From: an uncultured Collinsella sp.
GTDB taxonomy: Bacteria; Actinomycetota; Coriobacteriia; Coriobacteriales; Coriobacteriaceae
Reading direction: 5' to 3'
DNA: 52,098 bases
Assembly: GCA_902490365.1 (NCBI GenBank)
Contig: CABUDQ010000010.1
Coordinates: 1-52,098 of the forward strand
The translations under genes and the position numbers were made by a program. Each line of letters starts with the position of its first letter. Within the stretch, counting starts at the first letter, position 1. Below, one piece after another: positions 16,417-24,258 of the stretch. The notes beneath the pieces were generated by a model that saw only the letters and a program-made list of their open reading frames with translations, was not told the DNA's origin and ran no database searches.

Positions 16417-18096
16417 ATGGCGGAGTTTATCTACCAGATGTATCAGGCTCGCAAGGCCCATGGCGACAAGGTAATCCTTGACGACGTGACCCTGAGCTTC
16501 TACCCCGGTGCCAAGATCGGTGTCGTGGGCCCCAACGGCATGGGCAAGTCGACCCTGCTCAAGATCATGGCCGGCATTGAGGAGGTCTCCAACGGCGATG
16601 CCAGGCTCACCCCCGGCTACACCGTGGGTATCCTGCAGCAGGAGCCGCCGCTCGACGACGACAAGACCGTCATCGAGAACGTGCGCATGGCGTTTGGCGA
16701 CATGATCGCCAAGGTCGATCGCTTCAATAAGATCGGCGAGGAGATGTGCGACCCGGATTGCGACATGGACGCCCTCATGGCAGAGATGGGCAAGCTCCAG
16801 GACGAGATTGACGCCGCCGACGGCTGGGATATCGATTCCAAACTCGGCCAGGCCATGGACGCTCTGCAGCTGCCCGATTCCGACATGCCGGTCAACGTGC
16901 TTTCCGGCGGCGAGCGCCGCCGTGTGGCCCTGTGCAAGCTGCTGCTTGAGGCTCCCGACCTGCTGCTGCTCGACGAGCCCACGAACCACCTGGACGCTGA
17001 GTCGATCCTGTGGCTCGAGCACTTCCTGCACAACTACCAGGGCGCGGTGCTTGCCGTCACGCACGATCGCTACTTCCTGGATAACGTTGCCGAGTGGATC
17101 TGCGAGGTCGACCGCGGCCACCTTTATCCCTACAAGGGCAACTACTCCACGTATCTGGAGACCAAGGCCGCGCGTATCGAGGCGCAGGGCAACCGCGATG
17201 CCAAGCTCGCCAAGCGCATGGAGGCCGAGCTCGAGTGGGTACGCAGCTCGCCCAAGGCTCGCCAGGCCAAGAACAAGGCCCGTCTGGCTCGCTACGAGGA
17301 GATGGAGGCCGAGGCCCGCGCAAGCCAGAAGCTCGACTGGACCGACATCCGCATCCCTGTGGGCCCGCGTCTGGGCAACAAGGTGCTCGAGGCCCATCAC
17401 GTGCACAAGGAGTTCGATGGCCGTGTGCTCATCGACGATCTTTCGTTTACGCTGCCGCGCAACGGCATCGTGGGCGTGATCGGTCCCAACGGCGTGGGCA
17501 AGACCACACTGTTCAAGACGATTGTGGGTCTGGAGCCGCTGACTTCGGGCGAGCTCGAGGTGGGCGAGACCGTCAAGATTTCTTACGTCGACCAGAACCG
17601 TTCCGGCATCGACCCCGATAAGAACCTATGGGAGGTCGTCTCGGACGGCCTGGACCACATGATGGTGGGCGAGACCGAGGTTCCGAGCCGCGCTTATGTG
17701 GCGAGCTTTGGCTTTAAGGGCCAGGACCAGCAGAAGCGCGCTGGCGTGCTCTCCGGCGGCGAGCGCAACCGTCTGAACTTGGCGCTTACGCTCAAGCAGG
17801 GCGGCAACCTGCTGCTCCTCGACGAGCCCACGAACGACCTCGACGTCGAGACGCTGTCCTCGCTCGAAGCGGCGCTGCTCGAGTTCCCGGGCTGCTCGGT
17901 GGTCATTAGCCACGATCGTATGTTCCTGGACCGCGTTGCCACGCACATTCTGGCGTGGGAGGGCACCGACGAGAATCCGGGCAACTGGTATTGGTTCGAG
18001 GGCAACTTCGAGGCCTATCAGGCCAACCGCATCGAGCGCCTGGGCGAGGACGCAGCCCAGCCGCATCGTATTCACCGCAAGCTCACGCGTGACTAG
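16417..18096 (+). CDS. ettA: ABC-F protein EttA (energy-dependent translational throttle)
   Basis: A 559-residue cytoplasmic ABC-F protein with two ATPase domains and no membrane spans. Domain 1 has GPNGMGKST, the LSGGERRRVAL signature and LLLDEPTNHLD. The linker has the basic SSPKARQAKNKARL segment, and domain 2 has GPNGVGKTT, LSGGERNRLNL and LLLDEPTNDLD. The opening AEFIYQMYQARKAHGDKVILDD is nearly the E. coli EttA N-terminus. EttA binds the ribosomal E site and gates the first peptide bond according to ATP/ADP ratio. It is monocistronic between two terminators. Confidence 0.95.
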   Translation: MAEFIYQMYQARKAHGDKVILDDVTLSFYPGAKIGVVGPNGMGKSTLLKIMAGIEEVSNGDARLTPGYTVGILQQEPPLDDDKTVIENVRMAFGDMIAKVDRFNKIGEEMCDPDCDMDALMAEMGKLQDEIDAADGWDIDSKLGQAMDALQLPDSDMPVNVLSGGERRRVALCKLLLEAPDLLLLDEPTNHLDAESILWLEHFLHNYQGAVLAVTHDRYFLDNVAEWICEVDRGHLYPYKGNYSTYLETKAARIEAQGNRDAKLAKRMEAELEWVRSSPKARQAKNKARLARYEEMEAEARASQKLDWTDIRIPVGPRLGNKVLEAHHVHKEFDGRVLIDDLSFTLPRNGIVGVIGPNGVGKTTLFKTIVGLEPLTSGELEVGETVKISYVDQNRSGIDPDKNLWEVVSDGLDHMMVGETEVPSRAYVASFGFKGQDQQKRAGVLSGGERNRLNLALTLKQGGNLLLLDEPTNDLDVETLSSLEAALLEFPGCSVVISHDRMFLDRVATHILAWEGTDENPGNWYWFEGNFEAYQANRIERLGEDAAQPHRIHRKLTRD

Positions 18097-18106
18097 TAGC
18101 AAGTAG

Positions 18107-18136
18107 AAAGGCCGCCAGCAAGGGCGGCCTTTCTTG
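18107..18136 (+). terminator. Terminator after ettA
   Basis: AAAGGCCGCC (18107-18116) pairs perfectly with GGCGGCCTTT (18123-18132), followed by a T-rich tail. Confidence 0.9.
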
Positions 18137-18308
18137 TAGCAATTGCACTGCAGCTATGCCCTGGCTGCTGGTTTGATTCATAATCAAAGTCATCTCTTTG
18201 GGATTAAAGCCCGTTTTTGCTATGAGTGATTTTCTAATTCCGTTTAAAACGTAAAGACGTATTGGGTTACAAGGACATAAGCAAATCGAATTGAAATATA
18301 ACCAGTGC

Positions 18309-18320
18309 TGTAACGTTACA
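18309..18320 (+). promoter_or_regulatory. Perfect 12-bp palindrome upstream of exported protease gene
   Basis: TGTAACGTTACA is a perfect palindrome 57 nt before the start codon, followed by TAGAAT-like -10 candidates (18331-18336). It is a likely operator. The rest of the AT-rich interval 18137-18376 shows no other recognisable feature. Confidence 0.4.
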
Positions 18321-18376
18321 AAAAAGGTTATAGAATAGGAGTATCTTATAAGTCGCTCCTCTAGAAAGAAGAACAT

Positions 18377-19504
18377 ATGCTTTCGCGTCGTCGTTTTCTG
18401 CAACTTGTCGCGTCTTCAATTGTCGCCTTAGCCGCACGTCCGAAAGAGGTTTTTGCTTCGACGGGCAATATTGATGGTGAGCAGATACAATTTACTTCAG
18501 AAATTGCGCAAGAGCTTGCCGATAAATATATAAAGGGACTCCTCGGCTCTTCGTATACGCCTTCTGACCCTATTCCTTTTGTAGACGTTGATGGGTCCCC
18601 GCTTGGCTACATTGTTCCGGTTGTGACATTCAATAGAGCCGCGGGCTATTTGGTTTTAGATGCTTCAGATGATGAAATACTTACGGGATATCGTTTTGGA
18701 GACGGCTTAGTCAGCCCTATGGATCGGGGAGGAGATCTTGGTGTTGAGTCTTATTCTTTCAATAACCCAGTCGTAATGATCAATCCATTCGAATTCGGTG
18801 TGCAATCTTTGGACGGTTCAATAACAACAAATTGCGGAAGAACAATCCCGGCTGTTTCCATAGAAGGACGGCCTGTCGTTTTATCGAATAAACCTTCAAG
18901 CTGGAACGATGTCGTAATTTACGCAACTCAAATGCAGGATTACACAGTAGCTGGATTTCGTTCCATTTCTCAGTTTATGTCATATGATGAAAGCGAGATT
19001 AAGAGGCTTACTGCCCACTATGCTTGTATGGTGACAGCTTTTTCGAACGTTGCGGAACTGTATGGCATTGCCAATTTATATAACGACCCTTCGCAATATA
19101 TGCAGATATGGAATTACACCAATACCCATGCTCTTTCCGATGAAGAACAGACTGTTCCCGGCGTTGTTTTGGGCGGAACGCCGATATCAACCTGTGCAAC
19201 GGGGTTTACAAATTACTGCGCAAGCAGAGGAAGTACTCTTATCGCCCGCACTGTCTCCTCTCCGGCTATCGCGAGCATTCAAAATGAGATTAACTCTAAT
19301 AGACCGAATGTTTTACATGCGAGTTTGTACAACGGATCAGCCCATTCTGTAACAGCGGAGGCTTACGCCACACTTACTGGTAAGAAAACTGGAGAGACAA
19401 GGCAGATGATTGGCATAGCGGACGGCTGGAATTCATCTTTATCCTTCCTGAAGTATGATCAGAGCTATTATGCGTGGACTTATGGAACGACTTTTTCGAA
19501 GTAG
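18377..19504 (+). CDS. Tat-exported papain-like (C10/C39-type) cysteine protease homologue
   Basis: A 375-residue exported protein. The N-terminus SRRRFLQLVASSIVALAA is a twin-arginine signal peptide, probably cleaved after about residue 27. Residues 40-130 resemble a protease propeptide. The C-terminal half carries a papain-like arrangement: Cys217 in HYACMVTAFSNV, His323 in GSAHSVTAEAYATLTG and an Asp/Asn partner in IADGWNSS (349-352), as in streptopain/C39-like peptidases. The family assignment is by eye. The gene is AT-richer than its neighbours and overlaps the next gene, a lipoprotein, so the pair probably works outside the membrane. Acquisition by transfer is plausible. Confidence 0.6.
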   Translation: MLSRRRFLQLVASSIVALAARPKEVFASTGNIDGEQIQFTSEIAQELADKYIKGLLGSSYTPSDPIPFVDVDGSPLGYIVPVVTFNRAAGYLVLDASDDEILTGYRFGDGLVSPMDRGGDLGVESYSFNNPVVMINPFEFGVQSLDGSITTNCGRTIPAVSIEGRPVVLSNKPSSWNDVVIYATQMQDYTVAGFRSISQFMSYDESEIKRLTAHYACMVTAFSNVAELYGIANLYNDPSQYMQIWNYTNTHALSDEEQTVPGVVLGGTPISTCATGFTNYCASRGSTLIARTVSSPAIASIQNEINSNRPNVLHASLYNGSAHSVTAEAYATLTGKKTGETRQMIGIADGWNSSLSFLKYDQSYYAWTYGTTFSK

Positions 19505-19874
19505 GACGATTCGTCTAGCTCTGTCTTTGGTGCTGATGGCTTCATTGGTGGGCTGTTCAACAAAGGAAGAGATATCGCGCGGAGGTTCCGGAGAAGTGAC
19601 TGCGACAGACTCAGGTTCATTAGAAATAGCTGGCGGGCATGCCGATGTGATGTTACAAGGAAAAGGCGTGCTTAGGTCGATTGATGCTGAAGACGCTGTC
19701 TGCTCAATAGAGGATTTGAAGACAGGTGAAACTGCATCGTACCGAGTTTCAGATAATGCTGCGAATATGATTGAGTCGATACCGACTGGAGCGCAGGTTT
19801 CTTTTAGATACTTTGCTCCGCAACTTGAGGATGAGCTTGCTTCTCTGGTGTCTATATGCGCCGATGACAACTAA
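19470..19874 (+). CDS. Small lipoprotein overlapping the exported protease gene
   Basis: About 134 residues. A basic N-terminus, the hydrophobic core LALSLVLMASL and a lipobox LVGC (Cys29) mark a lipoprotein signal. The mature part is rich in Gly, Ser and acidic residues and has a beta-rich look (GSLEIAGGHADVMLQGKGVL, VSFRYFAPQ). Starts at 19455, 19470 or 19482 all lie inside the upstream gene, so translational coupling is likely. No family was recognised. Its overlap with the Tat-exported protease suggests a partner, inhibitor or membrane anchor. Confidence 0.7.
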   Translation: MRGLMERLFRSRTIRLALSLVLMASLVGCSTKEEISRGGSGEVTATDSGSLEIAGGHADVMLQGKGVLRSIDAEDAVCSIEDLKTGETASYRVSDNAANMIESIPTGAQVSFRYFAPQLEDELASLVSICADDN

Positions 19875-19887
19875 AAGGCCTGAATTC

Positions 19888-19930
19888 AAACGGCCTCAGA
19901 TGGTCAATTGGCTATCCGAGGCCGTTTTTT
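19888..19930. terminator. Bidirectional terminator between convergent genes
   Basis: AAACGGCCTC (19888-19897) pairs with GAGGCCGTTT (19918-19927), followed by TTT on the plus strand. It overlaps the stop codon of the minus-strand gene. Confidence 0.85.
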
Positions 19931-21236
19931 ACTCGACCGGGGCTTCGACCTTGTCGATGGCCCAGGTGGCTCCGAGGCCGCCGGTGGTGTTGCGGCGAAT
20001 GCGTACGGTGACTTCGTGGCGTTTGCCGGCCTGTGTGTAGCGCAGGGGGAAGCTCGCGCGGTTACGGCCGGCCTCGATGGTACCGCGCTCGCGAGCGATC
20101 CAGTAGTACTCGCCGACGATGCCGAGGGTGTCGGCGCCGTAGGGGAGATAAGTCGACAGCTGGTGCAGCAGCGGGCTAGGGCAGAAGACCTCGGTCGCGA
20201 AATCGATGGGGAAGTCCCCGGGGATGGTTGGTGCTGCGGAAGCGGGGGCCGGTGCTGAATTGGGGACCGGAGTCGGTGCAGGTGTGGGAGCCTGGTCACA
20301 GGCGGGTGCGGATGCGGACTCAATGACAGGTGCAGACTCAGATGCCGCTTCTGGCTTAGCTATGGAATCTGTCGGTTCCACGGAGATGGACGTGTCTTCG
20401 GTCCCGGTTTTGGCATCGGCCTGCGGAGTGTCCTCTGCCTCGACGTTCGGCTTGGCCTCGACCGGCGTGGATACCATGGTGGTGATGCCGGCGTTGGCGT
20501 TCTCGGGGTCGTAGACAACCGTGAGCGAGATGGCAGGCTGGGGCGCCTCGGGCTCCGGTGTTGCCTCGGCAGCATCTTGATCCGCGAGCTCGTCGGACTG
20601 ATTGTCCTCGGTGTTGTCGCCAAAGACATCGTGGTTCTGGAACACGGGCGCCTCGGGCTGGCCAGCCGCCTCTTCGGTTGTCGACTTGGATGCCTCGTTG
20701 AGCTCCGCAGTGGCTTCCTGCTCGGATATGACTTCGGGATCGGTCGTGGCGGCGATTTCGGTTTCGGCCTCTGCTGTTACTCCAATAGCGACTTCGATCT
20801 CTGTCTCGGGTTCGGGTTCCGGCACGGCTCCAACCATGGCTTCGGGCTCGGGACGCTTAACGTGCTTGGGGCGCACGGCCTTCAGGTCCTTCTTGCCGTG
20901 CTTCTTCTTTTTGTAGGACTGCTTGGCGCCCTTGGTAGCCTTGCGCTTGTCCTCGTCCTTGGCAAGGGCGGCATCCCATGCCTCGTTGGCGATGACGGTG
21001 GCATACAGGCGGCCGCCCTTAAAGACGGTCAGTTTAATGCAGTCGTCGAGTTCCTCGAGCAACTCGCGCGTGGACTCGAAGCCCAAGTCATAAGCGGCCA
21101 TGTCGCCGGCGGCGAGCGCCTCCTCGACCTGCGTCATAAACGTTTGCTTACCGCACCCAATCGCGTCGCGCAGCAGGCGATACAGATAGATGTGGTTGCC
21201 CAGCGATAGCGTGGGCCTAACTATTGTCTTGCTCAT
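19929..21236 (-). CDS. Unknown protein: conserved ends joined by a long acidic, Pro/Ala-rich linker
   Basis: A 435-residue protein without signal peptide. Residues 1-85 form a probably helical domain (IYLYRLLRDAIGCGKQ, FESTRELLEELDDCIKLTVFKGGRLYATV). A Lys-rich stretch (YKKKKHGKKDLK) follows. About 200 residues of Glu/Pro/Ala/Thr-rich low-complexity sequence come next. The last 90 residues are folded and basic (YYWIARERGTIEAGRNRASFPLRY, VTVRIRRNTTGG). The architecture suggests a nucleic-acid or ribosome-associated protein with a flexible linker, but no family was recognised. Start ATG 21236 has GAGGAG upstream. Confidence 0.75.
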   Translation of the reverse strand: MSKTIVRPTLSLGNHIYLYRLLRDAIGCGKQTFMTQVEEALAAGDMAAYDLGFESTRELLEELDDCIKLTVFKGGRLYATVIANEAWDAALAKDEDKRKATKGAKQSYKKKKHGKKDLKAVRPKHVKRPEPEAMVGAVPEPEPETEIEVAIGVTAEAETEIAATTDPEVISEQEATAELNEASKSTTEEAAGQPEAPVFQNHDVFGDNTEDNQSDELADQDAAEATPEPEAPQPAISLTVVYDPENANAGITTMVSTPVEAKPNVEAEDTPQADAKTGTEDTSISVEPTDSIAKPEAASESAPVIESASAPACDQAPTPAPTPVPNSAPAPASAAPTIPGDFPIDFATEVFCPSPLLHQLSTYLPYGADTLGIVGEYYWIARERGTIEAGRNRASFPLRYTQAGKRHEVTVRIRRNTTGGLGATWAIDKVEAPVE

Positions 21237-21308
21237 GGCAAATCTCCTCTTTACACACGTAAAGCATCTTACCATCGCATAGCGTTCGCCATGGCGGCAC
21301 CCAAGGCA

Positions 21309-21342
21309 AACGGGCGCGAACCGCTATCGATTCGCGCCCGTT
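21309..21342 (-). terminator. Terminator between two minus-strand genes
   Basis: A perfect 12-bp stem (21309-21320 with 21331-21342), read on the minus strand as AACGGGCGCGAA...TTCGCGCCCGTT and followed by TTTG. Confidence 0.8.
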
Positions 21343-21372
21343 GTACAGGTTGCCTATCTGGGGATGCAGTGC

Positions 21373-22314
21373 TTAGTTGCCCGATGCCGTGCCTTGGCTC
21401 GAGCTGTTAGATGTCGTGCCCAATGTGGTGTCACTCGAATTGCTGTTGCTGCTGCCTGCTGTGCCCGTTCCCGACGTGGTGTCGCTCGTCTGGCCGCCCG
21501 TGCTCGGTTGAGAGCCGTCAGTCGTTTGGCTTGAGTCAGTCGTGCCGGATTGCGTGCCGCTGTTGGCCGTAGAGGAATCGGCGCCCTGCGATTGATCGGG
21601 GGTGTTCGATGACGAGTCGGTGGATGCGGAGTTACCCTGCGGGTCGTCCTGCTGGCTTTGCGATTGACCGGAGCTATCCGCGTCGTGCTCGGTCGTATGC
21701 GACGAAAGGATCGGCTCGGGGCGCTCGCCCAGGCCCTCACCGGCAGTGGTGATAAGGATGGCGCCGGCGCAGGCGATGACCGCGACGATGGCGATGGCGA
21801 TCGAGAAGACGATGACCTTCTTTTGCGTCTGGCTGCGCTCTGCCGCCGCCTTGGCGCGCAGGCTGTTGGGAGCGACGCGCGCCGTGGTCGCGCGTCCCGC
21901 AACCTGGCGCATCTCCTGCGTGGTTGCGGCGCCACCTAGGTGCTCCTCGACATTGGGCTCAACGGGCTCGTAGGCGCCGGTAGGGTAGTCGACAGCGGCA
22001 TGCGTGCCCTTGATTGCTTCGGCGCTGGCGGAGATAAAGTGGCGATAGACCTGCGAGGACACAACAGTGATGACTGAGCTCACAGCGGCACCAATCACCG
22101 AGCCGGCAATGCCGATCTTTGAAGCAAGCGCCACGCTCGTGGCGGCAGCTGCGGCGCCGGCGATGATCTGGGGAATGGAAATGTCGTCGAACAGGCCCTT
22201 TTTGGGCGCGATGGCCATGGTCTGTCCGATGGAATGGTTCTCGTGCACGCCGTTGTTGAGTGATGCCGGCGTCATGACGCGCGTGCGCGGCGCGTCGGTG
22301 TACTTGGTTGTCAT
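21373..22314 (-). CDS. Membrane protein with Ser/Thr/Gln-rich exported tail
   Basis: A 313-residue protein of unknown family. An N-terminal cytoplasmic segment leads to a small-residue-rich hydrophobic region (SIPQIIAGAAAAATSVALAS...VIGAAVSSVITVVSS, about residues 40-85). A second clear transmembrane helix (VIVFSIAIAIVAVIACAGAIL) lies near residue 190. The last 100 residues are almost wholly Ser, Thr, Gly, Gln and Asn, resembling an extracellular or wall-spanning low-complexity stalk. Start ATG 22314 is preferred over the upstream in-frame codons because GGGAGGA precedes it. Confidence 0.75.
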   Translation of the reverse strand: MTTKYTDAPRTRVMTPASLNNGVHENHSIGQTMAIAPKKGLFDDISIPQIIAGAAAAATSVALASKIGIAGSVIGAAVSSVITVVSSQVYRHFISASAEAIKGTHAAVDYPTGAYEPVEPNVEEHLGGAATTQEMRQVAGRATTARVAPNSLRAKAAAERSQTQKKVIVFSIAIAIVAVIACAGAILITTAGEGLGERPEPILSSHTTEHDADSSGQSQSQQDDPQGNSASTDSSSNTPDQSQGADSSTANSGTQSGTTDSSQTTDGSQPSTGGQTSDTTSGTGTAGSSNSNSSDTTLGTTSNSSSQGTASGN

Positions 22315-22488
22315 ACGGGGTCCTCCCGGTGTAAATCTGCTTCGTTTCGTGTAGCCATCAGGGTACCCACCAGATGTGAATCGTACGTGACATTTAACAG
22401 ATACCATCAACTCATCAAGGGGGCCTGCTGTCTTTGGTGCGATAGCTTGATGCTAAACTGGATTTATGTTTGCGAGGTGGTTTACGTG

Positions 22489-22707
22489 ATGTACCCGTAT
22501 ATGACATTCGAAGATGGAACCGAGGTCATTCATTCTGACCTGATTACAGATGGCGATATCGAAAAGGTTATCGTGCATTTTGAACGACCGACGGCAGAGG
22601 GTTTCGACTCCGCTCGTTGTGAGTTGCCTTCCTGTTCGTGGACTGACTGGGAAGGGCATTTTACTCAGAGTGAAAAACGAGCTTTCGAAGAGTGTCTGAG
22701 CAAATAA
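22489..22707 (+). CDS. Small conserved hypothetical protein
   Basis: A 72-residue acidic protein (MYPYMTFEDGTEVIHSDL...VHFERPTAEGFDSARCELPS). Similar small proteins with an FxDGTEV...HFERPTxxGFDSARCxLPS pattern are familiar from Firmicutes and Actinobacteria genomes, but no function is known to me. ATG 22489 follows GAGGTGG at 22474-22480. It lies at the left edge of the AT-rich island; a 100-bp gap separates it from the next gene, so it may not belong to the peptide operon. Confidence 0.7.
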   Translation: MYPYMTFEDGTEVIHSDLITDGDIEKVIVHFERPTAEGFDSARCELPSCSWTDWEGHFTQSEKRAFEECLSK

Positions 22708-22713
22708 TTTAGA

Positions 22714-22733
22714 TTAGTTCGAGTTTAGTTCGA
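22714..22733 (+). repeat. Direct repeat upstream of the radical SAM operon
   Basis: TTAGTTCGA occurs at 22714-22722 and 22725-22733, 11 bp apart, about one helical turn. It is a candidate activator or repressor site 75 bp before the first gene of the operon. Confidence 0.4.
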
Positions 22734-22807
22734 ATAAAGAAGCTGAATGCGATGACCTAAAGCGTATGCATTTTTAGTATTAGATGCGTATGAAATGGAG
22801 GATGTGA

Positions 22808-23089
22808 ATGGATGAGCTAATAGACTTTAAAAAACGATTTCTCAAGAATGGCGAGCTGGTTTCAATTCCAAAAAAGGAAAGCTATAAAAGAATCATGCTG
22901 CTATGGGCCGTCTCTTTCTTTGAATTAAATACAAGTTATACGGAGCTTCAGGTTAATCGTGTGCTGTCACAGCTCTATCCTGATTATGCCGTGTTGAGGC
23001 GGTACTTGGTTGATTATGGATTCCTATTAAGGGATGAACGAGGCCTGAAATACGAGGTTAATCGTGATGTTCACGGTATTGAGAGCTAG
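22808..23089 (+). CDS. DUF2087-domain protein
   Basis: A 93-residue protein that is essentially one DUF2087 domain: FKKRFLKNGELVSIPKKESY, ILLWAV-like helix, ELQVNRVLSQLYPDYAVLRRYLVDYGFLLRDERG. DUF2087 is a small winged-helix-like domain often fused to or near transcription regulators; no biochemical activity is established. ATG 22808 has GGAGG at 22797-22801. The downstream MFS gene starts inside this gene, so it is the first gene of the exporter-radical SAM-peptide operon and may regulate it or help recognise the peptide. Confidence 0.85.
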   Translation: MDELIDFKKRFLKNGELVSIPKKESYKRIMLLWAVSFFELNTSYTELQVNRVLSQLYPDYAVLRRYLVDYGFLLRDERGLKYEVNRDVHGIES

Positions 23090-24251
23090 CCGTCCGGTTC
23101 GGGTCCTATATATTGCTAGAGGGATAAGCGAAATAGGCAATTGGTGTGCGAATATTGCTTTGCCAATGCTAATTTACGAGGTAACTCACGATGTTTCTGC
23201 AACTGCTTTGATGGTCTGCTGCAGATTTGCCCCCTCTCTGTTTTCAGTTGCGCTCGCGCAGCTGCCTCAGAAGATGGGTATCGGGACACTGCAGGCCATG
23301 AGATTGGCAGACTTAATTCGCGCGGGATTATTCGTTTGCTATATTTTTGTTGATAGTAAATGGAGTATGTTTGCTATTACGTGCGCGGTATCGCTTTGCC
23401 GAACGGTAGAAATGCCCTGCTTTTACTCGTTGTTAAGAGCCAATACGAATAGTATCAATCGCGACGTAATTAATAATTCGTTTGGGTTCCTGCAGAATTT
23501 GATGATGGTTCTGGGGCCAGTTGCCGGCGGTTTTGTTGTCGCTCAATTTGGGGCGGAGGCTGTTCTTGCATTAGACGCGCTTTCTTTTGCCGCGTCGTTC
23601 TGGTTGCTGCGAGATGTTCCGTCGGTTATCGAGGTTAATGATAAAGAGGGAATAAGCAAAAATGAAAAAAACAGGACTGCATTTAGTGATCTTAGCGCGA
23701 AGCACTTGGCAATTGGTTTCCTATTAATCGATATTTCTAGTGGCGTGGCATTCGGCTCTCTGAATTCTCTTTTGCCAGCTATAGCGCAATTGCAATTTGA
23801 CTCGTCATCGATACAATACGGATTCCTTCAGAGTAGTCTTACAATCGGACTGTTGTTCGGAAATACAATATATGGTCGTTTAATCAGTGGTTCCGATTGC
23901 GTTAAATCATATTGTTTTGTGACGTATCTTGCGCTCGGTGCGTATCTGGCGTTTGGCTATCGCTATGCGTCTGGGATATCGTTTATTTTCCTTTTTATCG
24001 TCGGTGCCGGAAACGCCATTCAAGATGTGCTTCTCATAACATCGCTGCAGGATTTGGCGAGAGACGGATCTGAATCGATAAGCCTGTTTTCAATTAGGGA
24101 GTCTTTGCAATCGGTTGCTGTTGTTATTTCAACACTTCTTGTTTCGCTGTTCACGAGCATCGCGATGTTCTCAATTCTCGTTACAGGACTTGGTGTATTT
24201 TCAATTATGATGGTAGTTGTGTTTCAATTGAATTATTTGCGAAAGATGTGA
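23067..24251 (+). CDS. MFS exporter
   Basis: A 394-residue membrane protein with about 12 hydrophobic segments, of the MFS_3 (EntS/MefA-like) exporter type. Typical features are ISEIGNWCANIALPMLIYEVT in TM1, an internal loop RTVEMPCFYSLLRANTNSINRDVINNS and LMMVLGPVAGGFVV in TM5. The start ATG 23067 (or GTG 23064) overlaps the DUF2087 gene by 23 bp, and the radical SAM gene follows 7 bp after its stop. The tight coupling suggests it exports the modified peptide or its mature fragment, or confers self-immunity. Confidence 0.88.
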   Translation: MFTVLRASRPVRVLYIARGISEIGNWCANIALPMLIYEVTHDVSATALMVCCRFAPSLFSVALAQLPQKMGIGTLQAMRLADLIRAGLFVCYIFVDSKWSMFAITCAVSLCRTVEMPCFYSLLRANTNSINRDVINNSFGFLQNLMMVLGPVAGGFVVAQFGAEAVLALDALSFAASFWLLRDVPSVIEVNDKEGISKNEKNRTAFSDLSAKHLAIGFLLIDISSGVAFGSLNSLLPAIAQLQFDSSSIQYGFLQSSLTIGLLFGNTIYGRLISGSDCVKSYCFVTYLALGAYLAFGYRYASGISFIFLFIVGAGNAIQDVLLITSLQDLARDGSESISLFSIRESLQSVAVVISTLLVSLFTSIAMFSILVTGLGVFSIMMVVVFQLNYLRKM

Positions 24252-24258
24252 CGTTGAT

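Noticed and set aside
16069..17406. A 445-codon minus-strand open frame opposite ettA
   Set aside because: Antisense shadow of a clear EttA gene, no SD or motif.
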